This document shows positions 1 through 8,480 of a stretch of DNA of 64,000 nt, in pieces (positions within the stretch are counted from its first letter, which is position 1; each line of letters begins with the position of its first letter). The notes below the pieces were generated by a model. That model saw only the letters and a list, made by a program, of their open reading frames with translations, was not told the DNA's origin and ran no database searches. The position numbers and the translations under genes were made by a program. The stretch covers positions 186,001 to 250,000 of the forward strand of contig NZ_CP012040.1 in assembly GCF_001050135.1 (NCBI RefSeq), in the 5' to 3' direction. The stretch comes from Cyclobacterium amurskyense (lineage in GTDB: Bacteria > Bacteroidota > Bacteroidia > Cytophagales > Cyclobacteriaceae).

Positions 1-784
1 GCAATCCCATCACGATCTGTGAAGCAGTAACAATAGGATCTATGGAAGACCATGGATAAGCACCGTGAGCTTGCTTTCCTTTGACGGTAATTTCTAGCTC
101 ATCTACTGCAGCCATAGCCGGTCCCGGTTTGTATTTGATAACCCCTGCTGGTGTTTGAGAATTGATATGCAATCCGAAAATCACATCAACATCTGTCATC
201 ACACCCTCTTCTACCATTTGTTTGGCACCCCAGGTATCAATGGTTTTGTCCTCCAAACCCTCTTCTGAAGGTTGAAAAATAAATTTCACTGTGCCCTTAA
301 GGTCTTTTTGCATTTCTGCCAAAACTTCAGCCACTCCCATCAGTATGGCCATATGAGAATCGTGCCCACAGGCATGCATGACTCCACTCTCCTGACCATT
401 ATAAGTGGTCATTATCTTGGATTTAAAAGGAACAGCAGTTCGTTCGGTAACAGGCAATCCATCCATATCTGCTCGTAAAGCTACTGTAGGTCCTGGCTTC
501 CCTCCTTTTAAGATTCCTACCACACCTGTAACAGCCACTCCCTCGGTGACCTCCATACCCAATGCTCTCAGGTGGGTAGCTACTATTCCGGCTGTTCTGG
601 TTTCCTCATTTCCTAGTTCAGGATGCTCATGAAAATCTCTACGCCATTCAATCACCTTCCCTTCTACCTTGCTGGCATTCTCGTTAACCCTTTTTTCTAA
701 TTTGCTCTGGGCAAGAGCTTGCCCTGCTAGGCAGAGACAGGCAAAACTTGCCAAACTAAACGTAAACCTAAATAATCTCCTCAT
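1..784 (-). CDS. M20 family metal-dependent amidohydrolase, partial (C-terminus outside window)
   Basis: Secreted peptidase or amidohydrolase of the M20 (hippurate hydrolase/AbgA-like) family, which cleaves an amide bond in N-acyl amino acids or similar substrates. Translating leftward from the ATG at 784 gives 261 codons running off the window edge. The N-terminus is a signal peptide ending near AGQALAQ. Metal-site motifs are visible: EWRRDFHEHPE, RADMDGLPV, the HACGHDSHM zinc site and FQPSEEG, followed by the dimerisation-domain HGAYP. The last third of the protein is missing because of the window boundary, not a mutation. It is divergent from the cytochrome gene to its right. The exact substrate cannot be told. 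Confidence 0.9.
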   Translation of the reverse strand, partial: MRRLFRFTFSLASFACLCLAGQALAQSKLEKRVNENASKVEGKVIEWRRDFHEHPELGNEETRTAGIVATHLRALGMEVTEGVAVTGVVGILKGGKPGPTVALRADMDGLPVTERTAVPFKSKIMTTYNGQESGVMHACGHDSHMAILMGVAEVLAEMQKDLKGTVKFIFQPSEEGLEDKTIDTWGAKQMVEEGVMTDVDVIFGLHINSQTPAGVIKYKPGPAMAAVDELEITVKGKQAHGAYPWSSIDPIVTASQIVMGL

Positions 785-882
785 ACCCAAATTTATAAAT
801 AATCAAGCAGTAGATTGCCATGGCTTGCCTTTTTTTGATTAAAAAAATAAGGACAAGTTTATCTTTTATATTAAATTTGAGC

Positions 883-1323
883 ATGTTTCAAATATTACCC
901 AATAGATGGATTTCTTTTTCACTTATTTGCCTGAGTCTGCTATTGATTTCATGTAATTCAAATGAAAAGGAGGAGCAAATTCTGTCCGAAGGTGAAATCC
1001 GCCAAAAAAACTACATAAGAAAAATCCCGGGAAAGGATGAACATGTTCCCGACAGTGTACTCTCTAAGGGTGAGGTACTTATCGCCTACGCCGGCTGCTA
1101 CGACTGTCATAGAATAGATAAAAAATCCAAAGGACCAGCCTTTAAAGATATTGCCAAGCGCTATCCCATACAACCTGCCTATAGGGATTTACTGGCAAGG
1201 AAAATCATTTCCGGGGGTTTTGGTTCTTGGGGAAACCCCGTGATGGCCCCTCATCCTGATATTAGTTTTGAAGATGCGCAAACCATGGTTTATTATATTC
1301 TATCTCTGGAATTCCAGCATTAA
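883..1323 (+). CDS. Small cytochrome c lipoprotein
   Basis: A monohaem cytochrome c of the c551/c552 type, probably an electron carrier anchored on the periplasmic side. I choose the ATG at 883 because it starts a normal-length lipoprotein signal peptide with lipobox LLISC. An in-frame ATG at 820 would add an unlikely 21-residue extension. The haem motif is CYDCH, followed by KGPAFKDIAKRY, and a late Met (VMAPHPD) is the likely sixth ligand. The mature domain is about 90 residues, normal for the class. It lies between a divergent amidohydrolase and an AraC regulator, and its electron partner is not evident. Confidence 0.82.
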   Translation: MFQILPNRWISFSLICLSLLLISCNSNEKEEQILSEGEIRQKNYIRKIPGKDEHVPDSVLSKGEVLIAYAGCYDCHRIDKKSKGPAFKDIAKRYPIQPAYRDLLARKIISGGFGSWGNPVMAPHPDISFEDAQTMVYYILSLEFQH

Positions 1324-1430
1324 TTCTTAATGGATTTTTTTTGTTTTATACTATTATATCACCTTTTGCCACACAGTAGTTTCCATTTGCTTCTATTTTT
1401 TCTAAATTAATAGGGTTAAACAAAAGAGCT

Positions 1431-2306
1431 ATGAAAACCATAGAAGTTAGGCTACCGCAAGAATTTGACAAATCGTTTATAGTCTTTAAGGAAAAAGGAC
1501 CTTATTTCCCTTGTCCCTGGCACTATCATCCGGAATACGAATTGGTATTGGTTTTAAAGAGTACCGGCAAAAGAATGGTTGGTGATCATATTGGCTATTT
1601 TGAACCTGGGGATTTGGTTTGTATGGGACCATACCTTCCACATGTTTGGCTCAACGATCCTGTTTACACAAAGGGAGAGGCTGATCATGACGCAGAGGCC
1701 ATAGTTATTCAGTTTCAAGCAGATTTTCTAGGCGCTGATTTTCTACAGATACCAGAGATGGAAAACATTAAAAGTATACTAGGCCTTGCTAGCAGAGGCA
1801 TGGCGTTTACAGGGAAAACAAAGGAAAAAATCACTGCTTTGATGACGGAGATGGTTCATATGAATGGAATCCAACGGCTTTCAAGTCTTCTTTCCATTTT
1901 TGATATCCTTTCAAGAAACAAAGAATATCAATTGCTAGCCAGCCCTGGCTATATAGACAGTGAACCTGAAGGGTCTGATAGGCTGACTAAAATTAAAAAC
2001 CATATTCTAACTAATTTTGATCAGGAAATCACCCTGTCTGAAATCGCCTCTATGGCCAATATGGGTGTCACTACTTTTTGTAATTTCTTCAAAGAGCAAT
2101 ATAGGATCACTTTCATAGAGTACCTAAATACAGTCAGAATAGGACACGCCTGTAAACTTTTGTCTAATGAAGACATGAATATTGTAGAGGTAGCTTTTGC
2201 CTGTGGGTTTAACAATCTGGCGAATTTTAACCGGCAATTTAAAAAACTTAAAAAAATGACCCCATCCGATTTTAGAAAAACGGTCAATATTCAGGAAGTA
2301 GCTTAG
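1431..2306 (+). CDS. AraC family transcriptional regulator with cupin sensor domain
   Basis: DNA-binding regulator of 291 residues. The N-terminal half has a cupin fold with the typical CPWHYHPEYELVLVLKSTG strand pattern and a GYFEPGDLVCMGPYLPHVW turn, a likely ligand pocket for a sugar-type effector. The C-terminal ~100 residues hold two helix-turn-helix motifs (ITLSEIASMANMGVTTFCNFFKE and the NIVEVAFACGFNNLANFNRQFKK signature). It is convergent with a propeller glycosidase-like gene and close to the SusC/D operon, so local control of glycan genes is plausible but not shown. Confidence 0.9.
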   Translation: MKTIEVRLPQEFDKSFIVFKEKGPYFPCPWHYHPEYELVLVLKSTGKRMVGDHIGYFEPGDLVCMGPYLPHVWLNDPVYTKGEADHDAEAIVIQFQADFLGADFLQIPEMENIKSILGLASRGMAFTGKTKEKITALMTEMVHMNGIQRLSSLLSIFDILSRNKEYQLLASPGYIDSEPEGSDRLTKIKNHILTNFDQEITLSEIASMANMGVTTFCNFFKEQYRITFIEYLNTVRIGHACKLLSNEDMNIVEVAFACGFNNLANFNRQFKKLKKMTPSDFRKTVNIQEVA

Positions 2307-2313
2307 TAAAAAA

Positions 2314-2367
2314 AGTCCAACTTGCTAATTAAGTTTCCTTATAGGGGCTTTAATAGCAAATTGGACT
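2314..2367 (-). terminator. Rho-independent terminator for the 2380-3567 gene
   Basis: The 14-nt arms 2314-2327 and 2354-2367 pair with one internal mismatch. On the minus strand the hairpin is followed by a run of seven T. It sits 13 nt past the stop of the leftward propeller gene and separates it from the rightward AraC gene. On the plus strand no T run follows. Confidence 0.8.
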
Positions 2368-2379
2368 GGTTGGTAATGG

Positions 2380-3567
2380 TTAATTTATTTTAAGAATTGT
2401 TCCTGCAATGTGTCGGTTCTTATTGTCGATATTAAAGTAATAAGTTACCAATACTTTATCCTCTCCCATATTCACAGCCCATGGATAGCCTATATCTGTG
2501 CTTCCTCCATCTTCTCTGATAATAATCTCCTCTGCCGTGGCAAAATCGGTACATTCAGGATTTAAAATCCTTGCTCTGATACCATAAGGCTTGTGGCGGT
2601 ATCCATAAACCAAAAACACCCTATCATCAGGTAATCTCAATGCCTGAAGTGGATGTCCCTGAAATCCCATTGATTCCCATTTCTCAAAGGTTTTACCTCC
2701 GTCTTTTGATCGTGCAATAACTGCTTGATCATCAAATTTAGCTGTACGAATAAAAGCAATGATATCACCTTTAGGAGTTTCATAAGCAGAAGCTTCATTA
2801 AAGATTACCTCATCATCTACAGCAACAGTACTTAGGTGTTCCCAAGTATTTCCTTTGTCATCGGAAACCAAAAGGTAATTAGAGGTTTTTCCTCTTTTCT
2901 CAGTATCACTTGCTGCAACAACCCAAAATATCCTTCCACTTTTCCCTTCATACAAGGCTCCTCTGTTATAGGCTGGCACTTTATTCCCCATTGGGGTATA
3001 GTTTACCTCAGGCTCAATAGATGGTGGGTAAATAGGCCCCTTCCAAGTATCTCCTCCATCAAGAGATTTAACCAAGTAACCACCTAGAAACACCGTACCT
3101 TTACTATTGGCAAAATGTGGTTTCCTTATGTTTTCCAAACCATCATCCTCCAAAAATGCCCAACCATAGCTGGCACAAAGTAGGGTACCATCTTTTAATT
3201 GCAATAGGCATGGATCCTGCGACCCCCCAAATGCATGAGAATAAATCAATTCCGGTTCTTTGGTCCAATTGACCCCATCCTTTGAAGTCACTCCTACCAA
3301 ATAGCTATTTGGGTCTACATGACTATTTCCCTTCTCTTTAAAGTTTACTATTCTGTCAGGAGCCCTTCTGAAAGCTACAAGGTATTCTCCATTACTTTTC
3401 TTAACTACGGAAGGGAAGGTAGCATAATAGGTTTGGTCCTGATAAATAATAAAATCCTTTACTTTAGTTGCAGGCGCTGCTACTTTAGTACTATCTGCTG
3501 GATCGAAAGCTTCCACAGACAAGCTGTTTAGAATTAAAACAGCAATTATTAATAAGTGTTTTTTCAT
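2380..3567 (-). CDS. Secreted sialidase-like BNR/Asp-box beta-propeller protein
   Basis: A 395-residue exported protein with a signal peptide ending around SVEAFD. Asp-box repeats (S-x-D-x-G-x-T-W/F) mark a six-bladed sialidase fold: SKDGVNWTK, SLDGGDTWKG, SDDKGNTWEH and SKDGGKTFEKW. The first-blade position that carries FRIP in true GH33 sialidases reads TFPSVV, so the carboxylate-binding Arg of that motif is absent. It could be a glycosidase with a different substrate or a binding protein. It lies beyond a repeat element that splits it from the SusC/D operon, and has its own downstream terminator. Confidence 0.8.
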   Translation of the reverse strand: MKKHLLIIAVLILNSLSVEAFDPADSTKVAAPATKVKDFIIYQDQTYYATFPSVVKKSNGEYLVAFRRAPDRIVNFKEKGNSHVDPNSYLVGVTSKDGVNWTKEPELIYSHAFGGSQDPCLLQLKDGTLLCASYGWAFLEDDGLENIRKPHFANSKGTVFLGGYLVKSLDGGDTWKGPIYPPSIEPEVNYTPMGNKVPAYNRGALYEGKSGRIFWVVAASDTEKRGKTSNYLLVSDDKGNTWEHLSTVAVDDEVIFNEASAYETPKGDIIAFIRTAKFDDQAVIARSKDGGKTFEKWESMGFQGHPLQALRLPDDRVFLVYGYRHKPYGIRARILNPECTDFATAEEIIIREDGGSTDIGYPWAVNMGEDKVLVTYYFNIDNKNRHIAGTILKIN

Positions 3568-3593
3568 GTGTATAATTAATTAGTTGTGATGTT

Positions 3594-3810
3594 TAACCCG
3601 GATTATGTAATAGAATTTCTCCGCCCTGACAATGGTCAGGAGTGAAGCCTGTCCCGTGTTTACGGGAAGTGTTGCAATCGCAAGAAAATCAGGCTGTTTG
3701 GAGATTTTAGCATAGCACCGCTATGGTGAAATTGAAAACAGTAACGAAGTTGCTGATTTTAAATCGATTTCAGCACGTAATAGATTGTCTATTGCATATT
3801 TCGGGTTTAA
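3594..3810. repeat. Dispersed intergenic repeat, copy A (MITE-like)
   Basis: About 217 bp, bounded by imperfect inverted ends: it opens with TTAACCCGGATTATGTAATA and closes with the complement of TTAAACCCGAAATATGCAAT. It contains internal hairpins, for example CATAGC-ACC-GCTATG at 3711-3725 and a CTGAC/GTCAG stem near 3630. A near-complete copy in the opposite orientation lies at 26005-26201, with decayed copies near 62.2 and 62.8 kb. It has no ORF. It sits between two propeller genes and interrupts what otherwise looks like one operon. Confidence 0.85.
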
Positions 3811-3820
3811 CCAATATCCC

Positions 3821-4831
3821 TTATTGGTTTAGTTCTTTAAGCGGTATCTTGGTTAAGTAAATGCTGGTCTTTTCTTCATGACTGGAATAATAAACAAACC
3901 AAAGCTTCTTTTTATAAATGACCATCCCCGGATAACTTGTATCCCCAGCACTTGGCAAGTCCATTGTTTTATTAATATTGCCTTCAAGATCAGTCATATG
4001 AATAACCGTTTTAGCACCCGTTTTTCGGTAATCCCTGCTCCCCATGACAAGGGTATTTTTATCCAAAAAAAGAAAATTGGGTCCACCCAGTTGCTTGGTT
4101 AATTTCTTGGTAGTCCAATCTTTATAAGGAGCGTCACTTTTAGCGAGTACACCCATCTTATCTCCTGCCTCTCTTCTTACCAAAACATACATCTTTCCCT
4201 CTTTATCGAACCTTATAGTGGATTCATTGGGATTGCCATCAATCGGTAATTGTGAAACATGTTTGAAGTTAATCCCATCGGTGGTTTTTAACAAGTGCAC
4301 TTCCCATCCTCCCACTTTATTCTGGTATACTATCCCATAGCCCACATCTTTGTGCCATGTCAGGCTCCATATCCAATCGAGGGAAGGTTCCATATCCATG
4401 GTGGCTTTTTGTAGGGAAGAAAAATTCTCTCCTTTGGTATCAGAAAATGAAACCATGGGATACAAAATTTTATACCCACCCTCATATACACCGACGGCAG
4501 TCAGCACCATGATACGGCCTTCCGGTGTAATTGACAATCGAGCCTCTCTAACGTCCCGGTCATCTTCTTCTAACAAGGTAACGCTTTGCCAATCTTCACC
4601 ATTTTTTGACTTTAAGATCCTGATGGACCCACTTTTATCTGGCATATGGTTATTCCCCTCTCTAAGGGCAATATAAAACGATCCTTTAAACCTGATCATA
4701 TCAGGAAAGGCGTTGTGGGGCGCCTTGTCCCATATTTTTTCTACTTCTAAAGAATCTTTCAACGATTCGTTAGAAAATCCAGGGGTCAACTGGAGGAAAA
4801 TAACTATTAAAAGTAAAAAGCTAGCTTTCAT
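3821..4831 (-). CDS. Secreted sialidase-like beta-propeller protein
   Basis: A 336-residue exported protein (signal peptide ends near TPGFSNES) with degenerate Asp boxes (SKNGEDWQ, SDTKGENFS, TTDGINFKH) spaced as in sialidase-fold propellers. The N-terminal blade motif is NAFPDMIRFKGSFYIALREG, again without the FRIP Arg. It is the distal gene of the operon susC-susD-sulfatase-propeller-lyase-propeller, 23 nt after the lyase gene. Context suggests an exo-acting glycosidase on the same glycan. The reaction is unproven. Confidence 0.75.
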   Translation of the reverse strand: MKASFLLLIVIFLQLTPGFSNESLKDSLEVEKIWDKAPHNAFPDMIRFKGSFYIALREGNNHMPDKSGSIRILKSKNGEDWQSVTLLEEDDRDVREARLSITPEGRIMVLTAVGVYEGGYKILYPMVSFSDTKGENFSSLQKATMDMEPSLDWIWSLTWHKDVGYGIVYQNKVGGWEVHLLKTTDGINFKHVSQLPIDGNPNESTIRFDKEGKMYVLVRREAGDKMGVLAKSDAPYKDWTTKKLTKQLGGPNFLFLDKNTLVMGSRDYRKTGAKTVIHMTDLEGNINKTMDLPSAGDTSYPGMVIYKKKLWFVYYSSHEEKTSIYLTKIPLKELNQ

Positions 4832-4854
4832 AATGGATAGTAGGTTTATTTTAT

Positions 4855-5793
4855 TTAATCTAATTCCTTGAAAAATTCAGGAACATATTTATTTAATTTT
4901 CTTCGTTTATTTATTATTCTTTCTGGATCAATACCTGAATATGGCCACCTTAATCGAGTTCCAGTCATTGACCAATCCCCAATACTAGCTAAAAATTTAT
5001 CTATGGCCACATCACAATAACCTTCTTCCAATATCAACGGCAATATTTCTCTCTCAAAAAACAACGAAAGCTGCTTTTCAATGAGCTGAGCTCGTTCAGG
5101 TTCTTCATGCATCATTCGGTACCACTTTATTACAGCCTTAGGATGCATACAGGCTATATTAGAGTAAGTCCCTTTCGCTCCTTGAGTGATGCCTGTAACC
5201 ATGAAATGGCCTGGGATAAAATAAGAAAAGTGCTTGGGTAAGTTATTCATTTTTGAATACCATTCTTTATCCCCTCCCGCTGTTTTGCATCCGACTACAG
5301 GTAACCCTTCCATTAAAATATTTGCATAGTCCTCTGGAAGAAGCTTTTTTTTGGCATGTGGTGGATTATAAATCACTAGTCCTATAGGGGCTGCAGCACT
5401 TGCTGTCTTTTCCAGGAATTTAAGCGTCTCCTTATTATTGGTTTTTATCCAATCCGGTAGAATAACCTGAAGGGCACAAGGAGAAAATGACTTCACCCTG
5501 TTTACCCTCTCAAGAGAAAGGAGCGGATTGAGATGTCCACAACCCAATTGAAAAGGGACACCAGCATTTTCTGCTTCCTGTGCTACTAATTCACTTAATT
5601 TATCAAATTCTGCTTCTGTTTGGTTATAAAATTCTCCTGCAGACCCATTGGTATAAATTCCATTTAAGCCGGCATCAAGGGTGAATTTCAATGCATGTTC
5701 TAAAACCTCCCAATCGATGGACTGGTCTTTTAAAATGGGGAGCAATACAGTACCCCAAACCCCATGTATTTCTTCTGCCGAAAAGGACTTCAT
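4855..5793 (-). CDS. DapA/NanA family aldolase (dihydrodipicolinate synthase-like lyase)
   Basis: Cytoplasmic TIM-barrel aldolase of 312 residues, typical for the family. Members form a Schiff base with pyruvate or a 2-keto acid; well-known ones are N-acetylneuraminate lyase and dihydrodipicolinate synthase. Visible motifs are GSAGEF (residues 51-56, equivalent to GTTGE/GSTGE), YNPPHAKK with the catalytic Tyr142, and VVGCKTAGG with the probable Schiff-base Lys170. It has no signal peptide. Its start overlaps the stop of the upstream propeller gene by 4 nt (ATGA), implying translational coupling. Placement beside sialidase-like genes favours cleavage of a released ulosonic-acid-type sugar over lysine biosynthesis, but the substrate is inferred. 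Confidence 0.88.
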   Translation of the reverse strand: MKSFSAEEIHGVWGTVLLPILKDQSIDWEVLEHALKFTLDAGLNGIYTNGSAGEFYNQTEAEFDKLSELVAQEAENAGVPFQLGCGHLNPLLSLERVNRVKSFSPCALQVILPDWIKTNNKETLKFLEKTASAAAPIGLVIYNPPHAKKKLLPEDYANILMEGLPVVGCKTAGGDKEWYSKMNNLPKHFSYFIPGHFMVTGITQGAKGTYSNIACMHPKAVIKWYRMMHEEPERAQLIEKQLSLFFEREILPLILEEGYCDVAIDKFLASIGDWSMTGTRLRWPYSGIDPERIINKRRKLNKYVPEFFKELD

Positions 5794-6935
5794 AGCTGAT
5801 CAGGTTTTTTCCAAATTATTGTACCCATATGGTACCTTTGATGCGATTCAGTACCGTCAGCATAAAAGGCTGTCAAAATGCTCCCATCTTCTAACTGCAC
5901 ACTTGATGGATAGCCGCAATCCCTGCTATTAAGGTCATCTACCAATATATATTCCTCAGACCATGTATTACCTTTATCCTTGCTAAACTTAGCAGCCACA
6001 CCAAATTGACCATCTTTCCTATTTCCATAAGTGAGCAATAGGTCTCCGTTTGCTAAGGCTGTTATATGACCAGGATGCTGCTGTTCATCTGTCAATTGAC
6101 GCTTCAATACCCAGGTTTTTCCATCGTCTTCACTCACAAACAAATCCATAGCAGCTCCTGCTTTCCATCTTCTAGCAGCTGCTATCCAGTTTTTGGGACC
6201 CGTCTGAAAAAATGCTGTTTCATTGTGTCCCCCAGAGAATAATGTACTCCCTTTTCCTTCACTTAAATGAGACACCCAAATCCAGGATTTTCCCTGATCA
6301 TCACTCCTAAAATAGGATACTTTATTGATGCTTTTATCTAGTGATTGCGCATAGGCAAGTACCCTTAGGCTTCCATCAGCCGCTTCTAAAACATCCCCAA
6401 AAGGAATAAATTGAGTCATTCCGTTTTCTGCAATTGGAAAACCATTTTTATAAATTTTCCATGTTTCTCCACCATCCGCTGATAACGACACCCAGGCACG
6501 GAGCACGCCTACAAGCTCTTTGCTGCCTTCAGCAGATCCTGAATCTTTTAATTCCCACCCAGAAGCCACTACTACCAAATCACCTACCTGGTTTTTACCA
6601 GCGGCTACATTCATGCGGTTGGTACTTACCTCATTTTTTGCAGCCACACCTGTTTTATTCCAAAATCTCCCTCCGTCCAATGTAGACCAGACCTCCACAC
6701 TGCCTTCTCTCCTGGCATGACTGGGCTGGTTAAAGATACTTGCATGAATACTCCCGTCCCCAAGCTTTGTAAGGTTAGGCCATGCGCACACATTATCAAT
6801 GGCAATGTAGCGATGAAGTATCTCCACCTTAAGACTTTTACTTTTGACCGTTTTAACTGAGGATTTCTGAGGGAAGAAACTCAGCCAAAAGGCCGGCATA
6901 AGGAAAATAAAGGAACTCGCCCACAAGGTTTTCAT
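5790..6935 (-). CDS. Exported sialidase-like beta-propeller protein with five Asp boxes
   Basis: A 381-residue protein with a hydrophobic N-terminus (signal peptide or anchor, WASSFIFLMPAFWLSFF). Asp boxes are well preserved: STLDGGRFW, SADGGETWKI, SDDQGKSWIW, SEDDGKTWVL and SKDKGNTWSE. The first-blade motif is CAWPNLTKLGDGSIHASIF, so the FRIP Arg is missing, as in the two other propellers of this locus. Its 3-prime end overlaps the aldolase start by 4 nt, and it follows the sulfatase by 12 nt. It may release the sugar acid that the lyase then splits. Confidence 0.8.
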   Translation of the reverse strand: MKTLWASSFIFLMPAFWLSFFPQKSSVKTVKSKSLKVEILHRYIAIDNVCAWPNLTKLGDGSIHASIFNQPSHARREGSVEVWSTLDGGRFWNKTGVAAKNEVSTNRMNVAAGKNQVGDLVVVASGWELKDSGSAEGSKELVGVLRAWVSLSADGGETWKIYKNGFPIAENGMTQFIPFGDVLEAADGSLRVLAYAQSLDKSINKVSYFRSDDQGKSWIWVSHLSEGKGSTLFSGGHNETAFFQTGPKNWIAAARRWKAGAAMDLFVSEDDGKTWVLKRQLTDEQQHPGHITALANGDLLLTYGNRKDGQFGVAAKFSKDKGNTWSEEYILVDDLNSRDCGYPSSVQLEDGSILTAFYADGTESHQRYHMGTIIWKKPDQL

Positions 6936-6947
6936 AATAACTAACGG

Positions 6948-8468
6948 TTAATTGTTTAGGTAATCCAAGTAATCCCATTTAAATCCCTCTACCTTTCGGT
7001 AACTATGATCGGGGTAAAGGTTGTTTATTGAATCCATTTCAAAGGTGTAATTTCTTAGTTTATCTGCTGATAAAAACGGATCATTTGTATCCCTTCTCCA
7101 AGCTGAAAGTGCTTCCTTCATGTATACTAAAACTGTCTCTAATTCTGGTTTATCAGCTAAATTCTCAAATTCCCAGGGATCTTCCTGTAGATCATATAAC
7201 TCCCATTCAGGAGGCTTTCTCCACCTTTCATATGCCTGACGAATCCTTTCGTCAGAAGCTGCAATTTCTTCAATCGTAGCACCGGACCCAAAATCAGGAT
7301 CAGCATAGGCAGAAAAAGCAGGAAATTCCCCTCTGCCAACATCGATGTTTTGAATAAGTTTGTATCGCTCCCCCCTTATACTCCTTCTAGGGTAATAAAA
7401 TACAGGTGAGGCACCTTCTCCATCTGCTCCCAGATATGTCCTCCAACTTGTCACATCCCCATCCTTTGTAAATAAATCCATTAAGGACCTACCTGGAAAA
7501 TTAAAATCACCTGAAATCCCAGCAAGATCTAAAACAGTCGGTAAGATATCAATTACGGAGATCAACTCATCCTTGCTTGAACCAGTTTCCTTTATCTCTT
7601 CAGGATAGGAAATAATAAAGGGGATTTTCAAACCGCCTTCATAATTGGTAAGTTTCCCCCTGCTAAATTGGGCCCCATGATCGCTTAGGTAAATGATACA
7701 GGTATTGGACATATCACCTAGACTATCCAACAACATTCCGATAGATTCATCCAATCGATTCATGCAATTATAGTAGGCTTCTGTTTGATCCAGCAGGCGT
7801 TCATTATTAACGCCTACGAAAGGAAGTGTTTCTTTAATATTATTTCGGTCTACTTTAAGCGTAGGTAAGCCTTCCACTTCATTCTGAAATGGCAGGTGTG
7901 CATCCGGCAAATTTACCATCAAGAAATAAGGGTTCTCTGATTGGTTGACAAATTTCTTTGCTTGTATGGCATAATCCTTCAAGTTTTCTTTTTGGAAATT
8001 GGAACCGGGTAATGCGGAAAAATCAAAGTCGAATCTATCTGCAGGATTAACGTGAACCTTACCTAGGATTCCAGTTCTATAGCCTGATTCTTTAAGGTAA
8101 TTTGGCAAAACTTTTATCCCGGAATAAAGTGCGTAATAGTGGGTCGCCCATCCGAGTTGACCGTTTTGATGCGGGTATAATCCTGTGAAAATACTGCTTC
8201 TCGATGGACTACAAACTGCGTAAGTGGTATAAGCATTGAGAAACTTAACCCCATTTTTAGAAAGCTTGTCCAGATTTGGAGTGTGTATGAGCTTATTCCC
8301 ATAACATCCCAAATCTGAACTATTGTCCTCAGAAACAATCAACAAAATATTTGGCGAGGCTCTTTGTGGTTCTTTGGAATTACATCCAAAATTTATTCCA
8401 CTAGAAAACACCGTTAATATCAGCGCAATTTTAAATTGTTTAAAAATCATTTGTCTCCAAGTATTCAA
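6948..8468 (-). CDS. Sulfatase (family S1 arylsulfatase type), lipoprotein
   Basis: A 506-residue sulfatase that should remove sulfate esters from a glycan. The N-terminus has a lipobox-like INFGC, so it is probably surface or periplasm anchored. The metal site begins at SEDNSSDLGCYGN, and the CSPSR motif with Cys86 is the formylglycine precursor, followed by SSIFTGLYPHQNG. SDHGAQFSRGKLTNYEGG is the second metal and substrate segment. It is 12 nt after SusD in the same operon. Maturation needs a formylglycine-generating enzyme; the FGE-like protein at 36171 lacks the second active-site Cys and is unlikely to supply it. Confidence 0.95.
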   Translation of the reverse strand: MNTWRQMIFKQFKIALILTVFSSGINFGCNSKEPQRASPNILLIVSEDNSSDLGCYGNKLIHTPNLDKLSKNGVKFLNAYTTYAVCSPSRSSIFTGLYPHQNGQLGWATHYYALYSGIKVLPNYLKESGYRTGILGKVHVNPADRFDFDFSALPGSNFQKENLKDYAIQAKKFVNQSENPYFLMVNLPDAHLPFQNEVEGLPTLKVDRNNIKETLPFVGVNNERLLDQTEAYYNCMNRLDESIGMLLDSLGDMSNTCIIYLSDHGAQFSRGKLTNYEGGLKIPFIISYPEEIKETGSSKDELISVIDILPTVLDLAGISGDFNFPGRSLMDLFTKDGDVTSWRTYLGADGEGASPVFYYPRRSIRGERYKLIQNIDVGRGEFPAFSAYADPDFGSGATIEEIAASDERIRQAYERWRKPPEWELYDLQEDPWEFENLADKPELETVLVYMKEALSAWRRDTNDPFLSADKLRNYTFEMDSINNLYPDHSYRKVEGFKWDYLDYLNN

Positions 8469-8480
8469 GCTTTCAAACCT

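Noticed and set aside
272..632. Two overlapping rightward open frames
   Set aside because: They lie antisense inside the M20 amidohydrolase, whose motifs read clearly on the minus strand.
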